Shown here: positions 16,234 to 24,101 of the stretch, in pieces | Numbering within the stretch: position 1 is the stretch's first letter | How the letters are laid out: each line of letters starts with the position of its first letter | NCBI GenBank assembly: GCA_964493075.1 | Contig: CAZBNU010000011.1 | Location: 1-39,975 of the forward strand | Source: SLFT01 sp964493075 | GTDB lineage: Bacteria > Hydrogenedentota > Hydrogenedentia > Hydrogenedentales > CAITNO01 | Length of the DNA: 39,975 bases | Reading direction: 5' to 3' | Program-made: the position numbers and the translations under genes | The notes under the pieces: generated by a model | What the model was told of the DNA's origin: nothing | Databases searched by the model: none | What the model saw: only the letters and a program-made list of their open reading frames with translations

Positions 16234-17446
16234 GACGTTCCCCTATTGCAATCGTCCTCTCTGCCAGCGGTGCAATACGGGGCAACCCGTTTTCCGTACC
16301 GTCCAGATAAAATAACGCTACTGCACTCACATCATCCCGACGATAGTAATTTGTCCAGCCGTAGGGCACATCCGTATCCCCAGGCATTTTGGGCGGATCG
16401 CTCTCCAACAGTTTGGTAAACGAATCATCGTTATGCACCGATACGGGTTTTATCTCCACACCTTTTTCCAGCATCTCTTTTACATATTCCTGCATAGCGC
16501 CGCCAATTTGCTGAATAGTCACTCGGATGTCTTTGTGAAAATATATGGGGTCGGGCACATGATGACGATAAAACGAAAAATACTGATTGGCAGTATCTAT
16601 AAGCAATGACCCCTGATACTGATTCGAAAACTCTCCCTGCCCGTAAGCCGTACCCACATAATCCTCCGTCCCGGTTCCAACAAGGGTTGGCAATGTATCA
16701 TCGCCGTCCAAATAAATCTTAACTTCGCCTTCGCCCCACCAGCCCAAGTTATCAGGATGCCCGATGACGCCAACGTGCGCTCCCAGGAATCTTCCGCGCC
16801 CAGCTATCTGGGGCAATATAATGAAGTCCTCTTCCAGTTTTGTCCAGCGCTCCCGTCGCCAGGCCGCATGAAAATAGAGGGCCTTTACACTGTTTTCAGT
16901 CAGCGAGTAATTGATGTCATAAAACAACGCCTTCAACTCCTCGTCCGATTCGTTGGTAAAGGTGATGCGGGCATGGGTACGAAATGGCATAGGAACTACC
17001 GAATTAAATGAGCGTCCTTCAGGATTGCTGAATAGCGCGCTTTCAAAGATCGTCATCTCTCCCAGAATCGCCCCGAAGAAATCTCCAAAAGGCACTTCTA
17101 CCGCAGGAGTTTCGGCATGGTCCCAATACATACGCAACACAATGGACCGAAGCATTTTCGGGCTTCTGTCAGACAGTGTAAACCACATACGATGAATAAG
17201 GCCCGACCCCTCAACATCCATAAGGACAACCTCTTTCCCTGCAGGGATTGTACTGAATGCGGCGCCCTTTGCCTCTTTATTTGATACGCCTCCCTGCCCT
17301 TTTTCACCGTGCGGATTCTCAAAACTTATCCAACGTGATTGCACATCATCCCGCATCTGGTAAAGGGGTTCTGAGTAGCCTTCACCAATAGTAGCAGCAA
17401 CAACCGCAATTGCAAGAACCGCCAACGATGCTCTTTTAAATATCAT
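16220..17446 (-). CDS. DUF2961 / GH172-type glycoside hydrolase, exported
   Basis: A 408-residue protein with a signal peptide (about residues 1-25). Family hallmarks are SRWISFENPHGEKGQGG (37-53), the GSGLIHRMWFT strand, WDHAETPAVEVPFGDFFG (108-125) and GTGTEDYVGTAYGQGEF (from 257), where Glu261 is in the position expected for a catalytic acid of GH172. Characterised GH172 enzymes act on fructofuranose or arabinofuranose linkages with a jelly-roll fold and trimeric or hexameric assembly; the substrate here is unknown. The start has CAGGAGATGA upstream. It lies 38 bases after the cyclase-family gene in the minus-strand operon, and the coupled Cys-rich ORF follows. Confidence 0.88.
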   Translation of the reverse strand: MIFKRASLAVLAIAVVAATIGEGYSEPLYQMRDDVQSRWISFENPHGEKGQGGVSNKEAKGAAFSTIPAGKEVVLMDVEGSGLIHRMWFTLSDRSPKMLRSIVLRMYWDHAETPAVEVPFGDFFGAILGEMTIFESALFSNPEGRSFNSVVPMPFRTHARITFTNESDEELKALFYDINYSLTENSVKALYFHAAWRRERWTKLEEDFIILPQIAGRGRFLGAHVGVIGHPDNLGWWGEGEVKIYLDGDDTLPTLVGTGTEDYVGTAYGQGEFSNQYQGSLLIDTANQYFSFYRHHVPDPIYFHKDIRVTIQQIGGAMQEYVKEMLEKGVEIKPVSVHNDDSFTKLLESDPPKMPGDTDVPYGWTNYYRRDDVSAVALFYLDGTENGLPRIAPLAERTIAIGERHEGK

Positions 17447-17484
17447 GGACTCATCTCCTGTAGTTATGAAAAGCCTACTATTTT

Positions 17485-18105
17485 TTATGCATAGATAAAA
17501 GCACGACAGGGCGCGCCGTCCGCATCCACCAGCGGCAGCGGCAGAACAACAAACTCATACAGGCCAGGGGCAATTGCTGCAAGGCGCAAGCCTTCTATGA
17601 CAAGTATCCCAGCCTCCAGTAACACCCGGTGTACCGGCGTCGAATTACCGTAGGGTGAGATGGATAAATAATCTATACCGACGAGTTTAACACCAAGGGA
17701 TACAAGTTTTTGCGCTGCATCCAACTGAAGCGCGGCAAAGGAAGATTCAAATGGACCGTCTGTTGGAATAACAGAATTCTTCGTTTTGAAAAGCACCCGC
17801 TTTGCAGGTAGTTTATCAGGCAAGTGTGCCTCTGTTATCAATTCGACATTGGGTACTTCAATCACCAAGGCCTTTCCAAAAAACAACGATGTATCCATCT
17901 TATCCAGTGTAGCACCCTCCTGAACAAAATGCCAAGGTGCATCGCAATGGGTGCCGGTATGGGTACACATGGTAACTTGCGATACATTGCAAGATGCGCC
18001 GTCAGCAATACTGCAGGCAGGCGCAAGTGAAAATTCGGGATCGCCTGGCCATGTGGTCATCTGCGAGGAAATGGGAATACTCACATCCTGCCATTGCTGT
18101 TGCAT
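17485..18105 (-). CDS. Cyclase / kynurenine formamidase family metal-dependent hydrolase
   Basis: A 206-residue protein of the cyclase family (PF04199). The diagnostic metal-binding motif HTGTHCDAPWHF is at residues 49-60, with PISSQMTTWPGDPEF at the start and LVGIDYLSISPYG and VIEGLRL later. Members hydrolyse amides or lactones (N-formylkynurenine, isatin, polyketide rings); genes for tryptophan breakdown are not nearby, so a kynurenine formamidase role is doubtful. ATG 18105 is preferred because GGAA precedes it; an in-frame TTG at 18123 gives six more residues. No signal peptide, so cytosolic. Second gene of the sialidase-cyclase-DUF2961 operon. Confidence 0.85.
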   Translation of the reverse strand: MQQQWQDVSIPISSQMTTWPGDPEFSLAPACSIADGASCNVSQVTMCTHTGTHCDAPWHFVQEGATLDKMDTSLFFGKALVIEVPNVELITEAHLPDKLPAKRVLFKTKNSVIPTDGPFESSFAALQLDAAQKLVSLGVKLVGIDYLSISPYGNSTPVHRVLLEAGILVIEGLRLAAIAPGLYEFVVLPLPLVDADGAPCRAFIYA

Positions 18106-18156
18106 ATCGGATTCCTTTCCCAAAATAGTAAAAAACAGGTATCACATCCGGATAAC

Positions 18157-19341
18157 TTAATCCCCACCCCTGATCCAGTTTTCTGTAAACTCTACGTGCT
18201 TAATTGTGCTGCCTTCTACCCCTTTGCGTTTGTAGGAATAAGTCACATGTACAGTATCATCGGCAGCCTGAATTACGGTAGGGTAAGAAAAATTACCCGC
18301 CTCAAATTCGGCTTCTTCTATCGCCCGCGACCACTCCCAGTTCGCGCCCTCATCATCAGATAGATACGCCGTCAAAAGATGACGCCCCGTTATCGTATCG
18401 TTACAAATGAGCACCCAATGGCCATTTCTAAGCACTTCCACATCCACACTGGAACCAGGGTTGGATATGCCAGAGAGCAGCATATTCCCCCAGTTATGGC
18501 CGTTATCCTCGGAAATGGAGACCCGCACCTGCTTGGGCAGGCCGTTATCACGCATAAATGCCAGTATGCTCCCATCTGTGCGCTGCGCAAACGCGGGCTG
18601 TATATTGCCCAGCATGGTCACATCTGGATCCATAATGGGTGTGCTAAAGGTCCAGGTCTTTCCCCAATCCCCCGTAAACGCCGCCAGAGAACAGTTATAG
18701 ACATCTGAATACAATCCCAGCATCAGGCGACCATCAGCAAGCATAATTGGCGGGACCCGCGTCATCCAGCCCAGCCGCCGGTTCAGTTTTTCCCGGGCAA
18801 CCTGACGCACTTCATCAACTTTTTCCAGCATGTCCGGAACGACACTTTTCAGCACGTTCCCATACACTTCAACTCCCTCATCCACCACTTTTAGAAAGCG
18901 CTCTTCCAAATCAACCGGGCGTGTGTGAATAACATCCTGCCACTCCCACTCAGGCGCCCCATCATCAGCATACTTGCTTGAGGTACGATACTTCAGCAGG
19001 GAACCGCCCCACATATTGTCTTGCACGGTAATCCAGAAAAGCCAGAGTATACCTCTCGTATCTATAAACAATACGGGGTTGCAATCCGGCAAATCAGGAG
19101 TGTCCGCCATAACAAAGGGTTCTGACCATTCAGTTGCCCCCTTACGCCTGCGCGCGCCCTGTATCAGCACATCATCGGACTGGCGCTCACCACTCCCATG
19201 AAACCAGGCAGCAATCAGATCGCCCTCAGCGGTTTCCACGATGCTTGAACCGTGGTTATGAAACGCATTAGGTTCAAAAATCAGTTCTCCCTGAAATACG
19301 CCGGGCATTGAAACCGCACACAGCACAACTGACAGAAGCAT
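18157..19341 (-). CDS. Exported sialidase-like (BNR repeat) glycosidase
   Basis: A 394-residue protein with a signal peptide (MLLSVVLCAVSMPGVFQGE) and a six-bladed propeller of the exo-alpha-sialidase/BNR type. Visible are the N-terminal NHGSSIVETAEGDLIAAWFHG strand, Asp-boxes such as SISEDNGHNWG and LSDDEGANWEW, an Arg in RVPPIMLADGRLMLGLYSD, and NFSYPTVIQAADDTVHVTYSYKR near the end. Family members of this branch (often annotated sialidase or exo-alpha-sialidase) are common in glycan degraders and need not cleave sialic acid; no sialate catabolic gene is present here. AAGGG precedes the start. First gene of the minus-strand operon. Confidence 0.82.
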   Translation of the reverse strand: MLLSVVLCAVSMPGVFQGELIFEPNAFHNHGSSIVETAEGDLIAAWFHGSGERQSDDVLIQGARRRKGATEWSEPFVMADTPDLPDCNPVLFIDTRGILWLFWITVQDNMWGGSLLKYRTSSKYADDGAPEWEWQDVIHTRPVDLEERFLKVVDEGVEVYGNVLKSVVPDMLEKVDEVRQVAREKLNRRLGWMTRVPPIMLADGRLMLGLYSDVYNCSLAAFTGDWGKTWTFSTPIMDPDVTMLGNIQPAFAQRTDGSILAFMRDNGLPKQVRVSISEDNGHNWGNMLLSGISNPGSSVDVEVLRNGHWVLICNDTITGRHLLTAYLSDDEGANWEWSRAIEEAEFEAGNFSYPTVIQAADDTVHVTYSYKRKGVEGSTIKHVEFTENWIRGGD

Positions 19342-19403
19342 CTTACAACCCTTTCTTTCTATTTGTCACTCAATATTTGTCTGCTTTTTGGTAGGCAACA
19401 ATA

Positions 19404-19440
19404 TTGCATTTTGCGCCAGGAAGAATTATAACGCTTCTTC
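19404..19440 (+). promoter_or_regulatory. Possible promoter and operator of the MCE operon
   Basis: TTGCAT (19404-19409), 17 bases, then TATAAC (19427-19432). The -10 lies between the arms of a perfect 6-bp inverted repeat, GAAGAA (19420-19425) and TTCTTC (19435-19440), which could be a repressor site. It lies in the divergent interval between the sialidase and MCE operons. Confidence 0.35.
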
Positions 19441-19527
19441 GTGTTAGAATTGAACCTCGTTGTGATTGTCAGGGAATAGCGGGCTTTGATTTTTAAACCC
19501 GCGTTCGAACGTTGGGAGGATATAGTA

Positions 19528-19845
19528 TTGAAGGTTGTATTAGCAGAAAAAGATGGCGCAATCGAAGTTATTGCAGAAGGGGATATTGATTTATACTCTT
19601 CGCCGGTGCTGCGAAAATCCATTCTGGATGCAGCGAACCACAGTACCAAGGAAATACGGGTAGTGCTGGCGTCTGTCGGCTATATGGATTCTTCCGGCGT
19701 GGCAACCCTTGTGGAAGGACTGCGTGCCGCGAAAAATTCTGGCAAGGCATTCATGTTACAGATGCCTTCCCAGTCCGTTATGAAAGTATTGCAACTGGCG
19801 CGTCTGGATACGATATTCACCATAATGCTGGATGGGAACGGATGA
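19528..19845 (+). CDS. STAS-domain protein, MlaB-like subunit of the MCE transporter
   Basis: A 105-residue single STAS domain. GDIDLYSSPVLRKSI and VGYMDSSGVATLVEGLRAAK match the conserved anti-sigma-factor-antagonist fold; MDSSGV carries the Ser that is phosphorylated in SpoIIAA-type proteins. Because its stop codon overlaps the mlaE start (ATGA), the likely role is that of MlaB, the cytosolic STAS subunit that stabilises the MlaF ATPase, rather than sigma-factor control. TTG 19528 is taken as start since GGGAGGA (19514-19520) lies about 8 bases before it; the longer frame from 19486 would contain that site. A regulatory STAS role cannot be ruled out. Confidence 0.8.
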   Translation: MKVVLAEKDGAIEVIAEGDIDLYSSPVLRKSILDAANHSTKEIRVVLASVGYMDSSGVATLVEGLRAAKNSGKAFMLQMPSQSVMKVLQLARLDTIFTIMLDGNG

Positions 19846-20633
19846 CACTTTTCTTTGGACAAGTGGGGCGGTCAACCCTGAATGGACTGTTTGCCCTTTT
19901 GCTGGTGTGCCAGTTAATCGTGGATACCGGCAACTGGCTGTTTGTGCAGCCCCTGCTGGGAAAAGGGTTGCGCTGGCGGAGTGCTGTTGAGCAGTTCGTC
20001 GAATTTGGAGCCCGTAGCATGCCCATCGTAGGATTGATAAGTTTTCTGGTAGGCGCCATTATTGCCCTTCAATCCGCATACACCCTGGCCCAATGGGGCG
20101 CCACCCGATTCATCGCAGACCTGGTCGGCATATCCGCACTCCGTGAACTTGCTCCCTTAATGGCGGCAATTTTGGTAACAGGCAGGAATGGTTCGGCAAT
20201 TGCTGCCGAAATCGGCACGATGAAGGTTGCCGAAGAGATTGATGCATTGGAAGTTATGGGGCTCAATCCTGTGAAATTTCTGGTGGTGCCAAAATTTCTG
20301 GGCATGATACTGGCTCTTCCCTGCGTAACCGTCCTTGCCATGTTCATCATGATTGCAGGTGGATATTGTGTATCCGTATTTGTAATCCATGTGGATAGCA
20401 TGATTTACATTGAACAGACCATGGGGGCGCTTGAAAGCAAGGACCTGCTCACCGGAATGGTAAAAAGTTTTTTCTTTGCATTGGTCATCTGTTGGGTGGG
20501 CATCTATCGGGGCTTCCAGGTGGAAGGCGGTGCTGAAGGGGTAGGACGGCAAACAACTTCATCCGTGGTAACTTCTATCTTCCTCATCATTATTGTAGAC
20601 CTTGTATGGACAGTACTATTTTACTTCGCGTAG
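19842..20633 (+). CDS. mlaE: MlaE-type ABC transporter permease (MCE system)
   Basis: A 263-residue integral membrane permease of the MlaE family. The N-terminal amphipathic segment is followed by the conserved core MPIVGLISFLVGAIIALQSAYTLAQWGA, RELAPLMAAILVTGRNGSAIAAEIGTMKVAEEIDALEVMG, the coupling region to the ATPase, and PKFLGMILALPCVTVLA. The C-terminal half has ICWVGIYRGFQVEGGAEGVGRQTT and a last membrane helix. With MlaF and MlaD it moves phospholipids between inner membrane and periplasm. It overlaps the STAS gene by four bases, and the mlaF ribosome binding site lies at its stop codon. Confidence 0.95.
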   Translation: MTLFFGQVGRSTLNGLFALLLVCQLIVDTGNWLFVQPLLGKGLRWRSAVEQFVEFGARSMPIVGLISFLVGAIIALQSAYTLAQWGATRFIADLVGISALRELAPLMAAILVTGRNGSAIAAEIGTMKVAEEIDALEVMGLNPVKFLVVPKFLGMILALPCVTVLAMFIMIAGGYCVSVFVIHVDSMIYIEQTMGALESKDLLTGMVKSFFFALVICWVGIYRGFQVEGGAEGVGRQTTSSVVTSIFLIIIVDLVWTVLFYFA

Positions 20634-20643
20634 GAGCATAAGC

Positions 20644-21453
20644 GTGAACGCAGACGCAGTTATAGCAGACAATATTATCGAAGTACGCGACCTGGTGGTA
20701 CGTTATGGCGATCATACCGTCATTGATGGTGTCTCTTTTGACGTGCATCGCGGTGAGATTTTTGTTATCCTCGGTGGAAGTGGCTGCGGCAAAAGCACCC
20801 TGCTTCGCAATCTTGTGGGCCTGATGCGCCCAAGTTCGGGAACCATCGCCATTAACGGTCAGAATTTTACCGCCATGAACGATTATGACCGATCCCAGGC
20901 GCGCAAGCGCATGGGAATGTGTTTTCAGGGTTCCGCGTTGTTTAACTCCATGACTATTGGTGACAATGTCGCCCTCCCGCTACGGGAACACACAAAACTT
21001 GAAGAGTCCACAATTGAAATCATGACGCGCATCAAACTTGAGTTGGTGGGTTTGGGTGCATTTGCCGACTACCTCCCAGCAGAACTCAGCGGTGGTATGA
21101 AAAAACGCGCCGGCCTTGCCCGTGCAATGGCAATGGACCCGGAAATTATCTTTTACGATGAACCCTCCGCCGGGCTTGACCCCATCGTTGCTGCAGGGCT
21201 GGATGAACTCATCCGTAAAATGCAGCACACCTTTAATGTAACCTCCATTGTGGTCACCCATGAACTCGAAAGCGTTAAAATGATTGCAGACCGGGTCTGT
21301 ATGCTTGATAAAGGACATGTGATTGGCATTGGTACTCTTAATGAAATCCAAAAGATTGACCACCCCTATGTGGAACGTTTCTTCGCGCGAAAATCACAAT
21401 TGGAGTCCGAATCGGACGATGCATATTACAGAACCATGACGGGAGAAAAATAA
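20644..21453 (+). CDS. mlaF: MlaF-type ABC transporter ATPase (MCE system)
   Basis: A 269-residue ABC ATPase. Walker A GGSGCGKST (44-52), Q-loop Gln95 in CFQGSALFNSMT, signature LSGGM (148-152), Walker B IIFYDEP (168-174) and switch His in VVTHELES are all present. The LSGGMKKR signature and the NSMTIGDNVALPL segment are typical of MlaF rather than other exporters. It powers lipid transfer by MlaE/MlaD. Translation starts at GTG 20644 with AGGAG (20632-20636) overlapping the mlaE stop; the longer TTG frame from 20602 is inside mlaE. Confidence 0.95.
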   Translation: MNADAVIADNIIEVRDLVVRYGDHTVIDGVSFDVHRGEIFVILGGSGCGKSTLLRNLVGLMRPSSGTIAINGQNFTAMNDYDRSQARKRMGMCFQGSALFNSMTIGDNVALPLREHTKLEESTIEIMTRIKLELVGLGAFADYLPAELSGGMKKRAGLARAMAMDPEIIFYDEPSAGLDPIVAAGLDELIRKMQHTFNVTSIVVTHELESVKMIADRVCMLDKGHVIGIGTLNEIQKIDHPYVERFFARKSQLESESDDAYYRTMTGEK

Positions 21454-21523
21454 GGGACATAAACCAAACGGGGACGAATGGCTTCTTTGCGAACTATCAC
21501 TTGTCCATGCGATAATAAAAACG

Positions 21524-21543
21524 GTGTGAGATGGTTTTCACAC
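21524..21543 (+). other. Intercistronic hairpin between mlaF and mlaD
   Basis: The 121-base gap between mlaF and mlaD, the longest inside this operon, holds GTGTGA (21524-21529) and TCACAC (21538-21543), a 6-bp stem with an 8-base loop. There is no T-run, so it is more likely an RNA-stability element or a protein site than a terminator. Confidence 0.3.
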
Positions 21544-21574
21544 GACAAACAGACAGGATTGGAAATAGAATATT

Positions 21575-22603
21575 GTGGCCTCTTCCAAACACAACTTTAC
21601 GCGAACGGAAATCTCCGCAGGCATTCTCGTAACCCTTGCCGTCATTGCGCTTGCCGGTTTTATTGCGGTGGTCATGGGAATGCGTCAACCCAAGCCCATG
21701 CACACCTATCATGCCAGTTTCACCAAGATAATCGGATTGAATCCCGGTGCCGATGTGCGATTTGGCGGCGTGAAGTGCGGTTACGCATTAACAATAGAAC
21801 CTGACCCAAATGACCAAAGTCTTATCCGCGTTACCGTATGTGTGGAACAGCATATTCCGGTGAACAAAGCCAGTATTGCAACCATAGAACAAACAACCCT
21901 GACCGCCGAGAAGCACCTTGAAATTTCAACGGGCGATGCCGATACGCCACTCCTCGAAGATGGAGAAGCCCTTAAAGCGGTTACCTTGAGTGGCGGGTTC
22001 GTCGAAATGCCGGACCTGGCGGGTGTTATCACCCGTGTAGAAAGGGTACTTGATGACACCCTTGAATTCATGGGGGTTGGCCTTGCCATGGAAGAAGAAT
22101 CTGAAGGCAAACCCTTTACACGTCTGAAAGACATTACCGATTCAGCACGCACAGCTCTGGATGGTGGCGTTAATGTCATCAATGAGGTGCAGAGTATCCT
22201 TGAACGGGAAGATGAGACCATCTCCACAATCCTCAGTAAAATTTCCGACATTGAAGATGCTGCCCTTGAAGTAACACGTGATATTGCCGCTATGGTCAAG
22301 GAAAACCGGCCTGCTCTGGAACAAGGCCTGTCAGAAGCAACCAAAACCATTACTCTTGGAAAAGAGGCCTTGGAAAAGGTATCTCTGGAACTGGAATCCC
22401 TTCTGGAGTCATTGCAAAGCACGCTGGACAACACTTCCGGACTCACGGAGACGGCACGAGAAATGGTGGAGCAAAACAGGCCCGCCCTCGAAGAAACAAT
22501 TATTGATGTTCAGCAGACAATCCGACATCTGCGAACCTTCTCCCGGACCATGGCCGAGGAACCCTATGCGGTAATTCGCGGCAAACAGCCTGTTGGACGC
22601 TAA
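21575..22603 (+). CDS. mlaD: MlaD-type MCE-domain substrate-binding protein
   Basis: A 342-residue protein with one N-terminal membrane helix (about 13-35), a single MCE domain (about 40-140; ADVRFGGVKCGYAL, PVNKASIATIEQTTL, TAEKHLEISTG), and a long helical C-terminal region (about 150-325). The helical region contains two copies of a motif, MVKENRPALE (240-249) and MVEQNRPALE (297-306). MlaD hexamers bind phospholipid in the periplasm; the extended helices resemble longer MCE proteins that form tubes or needles. The start is GTG 21575; an in-frame TAG at 21566-21568 excludes anything upstream. The ribosome binding site is weak (GGAA at 21561). Confidence 0.92.
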   Translation: MASSKHNFTRTEISAGILVTLAVIALAGFIAVVMGMRQPKPMHTYHASFTKIIGLNPGADVRFGGVKCGYALTIEPDPNDQSLIRVTVCVEQHIPVNKASIATIEQTTLTAEKHLEISTGDADTPLLEDGEALKAVTLSGGFVEMPDLAGVITRVERVLDDTLEFMGVGLAMEEESEGKPFTRLKDITDSARTALDGGVNVINEVQSILEREDETISTILSKISDIEDAALEVTRDIAAMVKENRPALEQGLSEATKTITLGKEALEKVSLELESLLESLQSTLDNTSGLTETAREMVEQNRPALEETIIDVQQTIRHLRTFSRTMAEEPYAVIRGKQPVGR

Positions 22604-22616
22604 AAAGGAACATTTT

Positions 22617-23186
22617 ATGCGATATAGTGCACTGCCCATCCTATTGTTGTTATTGCTGAACGGCTGTATCTCAACGCCACCACCGCAATACTACACGCTG
22701 GATATGACCAGTTCAGGCCGGGCAAACCCTGCGGTTAATATAAGCATTGAAAGTATTGATGTCGCTGCGGCATTGCAAAAGGAATCCATACTGATAATGG
22801 CATCGCCAACCACAGTAGAGTACTATGCCCAAGAACAGTGGGTTGCTGGACTGCATGAACTTGTGCGCCGCAAGTTGGAGGTCGAATTCGGCCCAAAAAA
22901 TGATACTCTGCCGACATTTGGTATGTGGCTATCCGTGCTTTCCTTTGAACAGGTGGATTCCCCGGAAGGGCCACAGGCCCATGTTTCAATAGATGTTACA
23001 ATACGTCCACCCAGAGAAAGCCGCTATAGCGAACCGCTTTTCGAGAAGAATTACACGATTATCAGGCTGGCACAGGATGCCACTGTAAACGCACTGGTGG
23101 AAATGCTCTCTCGTTGTCTGGAAAAATTGGCCTGTGAAATCGCCAGGGACACTCATGAATTGGCCACAAAATGCAGCACTGAATAA
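22617..23186 (+). CDS. PqiC-like ABC-type transport auxiliary lipoprotein
   Basis: A 189-residue lipoprotein, with lipobox LLNGC giving Cys17, from the PqiC/ABC-type transport auxiliary family (DUF330, PF03886). Its early PPPQYYTLDM segment is the family signature, followed by NISIESIDVAAAL, EYYAQEQWVAGLHELVRRKLE, and a strand-rich C-terminal part. PqiC is an outer-membrane lipoprotein that pairs with MCE tunnels, so it probably provides the outer-membrane end of this transporter. The start ATG 22617 has AAAGGAA at 22604-22610; a TTG at 22593 is inside mlaD. It follows mlaD after 13 bases. Confidence 0.85.
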   Translation: MRYSALPILLLLLLNGCISTPPPQYYTLDMTSSGRANPAVNISIESIDVAAALQKESILIMASPTTVEYYAQEQWVAGLHELVRRKLEVEFGPKNDTLPTFGMWLSVLSFEQVDSPEGPQAHVSIDVTIRPPRESRYSEPLFEKNYTIIRLAQDATVNALVEMLSRCLEKLACEIARDTHELATKCSTE

Positions 23187-23209
23187 TGCCGGAGTCTGTC
23201 AGGTAAAAA

Positions 23210-24001
23210 GTGAAAGCCGTACCCTCAAATGAATCCATTACCGCTTATGAGCGCGCAATCTGTTATTACACATTGCCCAAAATAACCAGTCCTGTCACTT
23301 ATGGGTTAGTGGCCGCCTACGCCGTATGTCTTCTCGAAGCAACAGGCGCCTTACTCTATGGAATGACTGTAGACGACCCGAGTTGGACAACCGCGGGCGC
23401 AATTGCCGTCACTGGCATTGTTATTTTAGGGATGATCGCCTTTACTGTACGGGCAGTTCTCAATGACTGGCGAAAGCGATCAGCCCTTGCAGCAGCACGA
23501 AATGTGCCTGACGCGAACACCACAACCGACATCCCCGACCCTTTTGCTGGACATATATTGATTCGACGGCCTGCGTATCCCTCAACAGAAGTTTATGCGT
23601 GCGTGACAAACGCAGGCACAATAGAGTATTATGTGGAGGTACGAAGTGAAGCAAAACATTGGTTTGTGCGCACACCGCAGGATCAGATGATATTTGAAGT
23701 GCTTGTGGAACACAATATGCTGCGACTCGGAATTTTCCGGATTAACCCAATGCATGCCGGTGTGTATGCGGACAGGAAAAAGATTGCGGCAATCGTGTCC
23801 CGAAACACACTACGCGCCCCTGTTGTGGACGTTTTTGACCTTGCCCCAAAAGAAACCAAGTACATCGTCAAAGATGGATGTATCTTTGCTGCAGGGCGGC
23901 TGGTAGGTAGAATTTATGATATTCGCGACTATCTGTATCTGGATATTGAACAGGAACACGCTACGTCAGGGATTCTGGCCCATTTTATGACTTTAGGATA
24001 A
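23210..24001 (+). CDS. Unrecognised membrane protein downstream of the MCE operon
   Basis: A 263-residue protein with no family I recognise. Two membrane segments lie at about 28-50 and 60-83; the remaining about 175 residues form a soluble domain of mixed strands ending in KYIVKDGCIFAAGRLVGRIYDIRDYLYLDIEQ. That last segment vaguely recalls tubby/LURP/scramblase-like beta barrels, a weak hint. GTG 23210 is used as start, with AGGT five bases upstream. It begins 23 bases after the PqiC-like gene in the same direction, so it is probably read with the MCE operon and may be an accessory to lipid transport. This is context inference only. Confidence 0.6.
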   Translation: MKAVPSNESITAYERAICYYTLPKITSPVTYGLVAAYAVCLLEATGALLYGMTVDDPSWTTAGAIAVTGIVILGMIAFTVRAVLNDWRKRSALAAARNVPDANTTTDIPDPFAGHILIRRPAYPSTEVYACVTNAGTIEYYVEVRSEAKHWFVRTPQDQMIFEVLVEHNMLRLGIFRINPMHAGVYADRKKIAAIVSRNTLRAPVVDVFDLAPKETKYIVKDGCIFAAGRLVGRIYDIRDYLYLDIEQEHATSGILAHFMTLG

Positions 24002-24101
24002 CGCCCGACAGCGCAACCAGTTTGATTTCAACACAGGCTTCTGCTAAATTATATGTTCACAGTATTTTAAAAGGTATCCCCTATAGGAGTTCGTCTTCAT
24101 T

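Noticed and set aside
21478..21804. Plus-strand frame starting in the mlaF-mlaD gap
   Set aside because: It overlaps most of the MCE domain of mlaD in another frame and has no sensible protein pattern.
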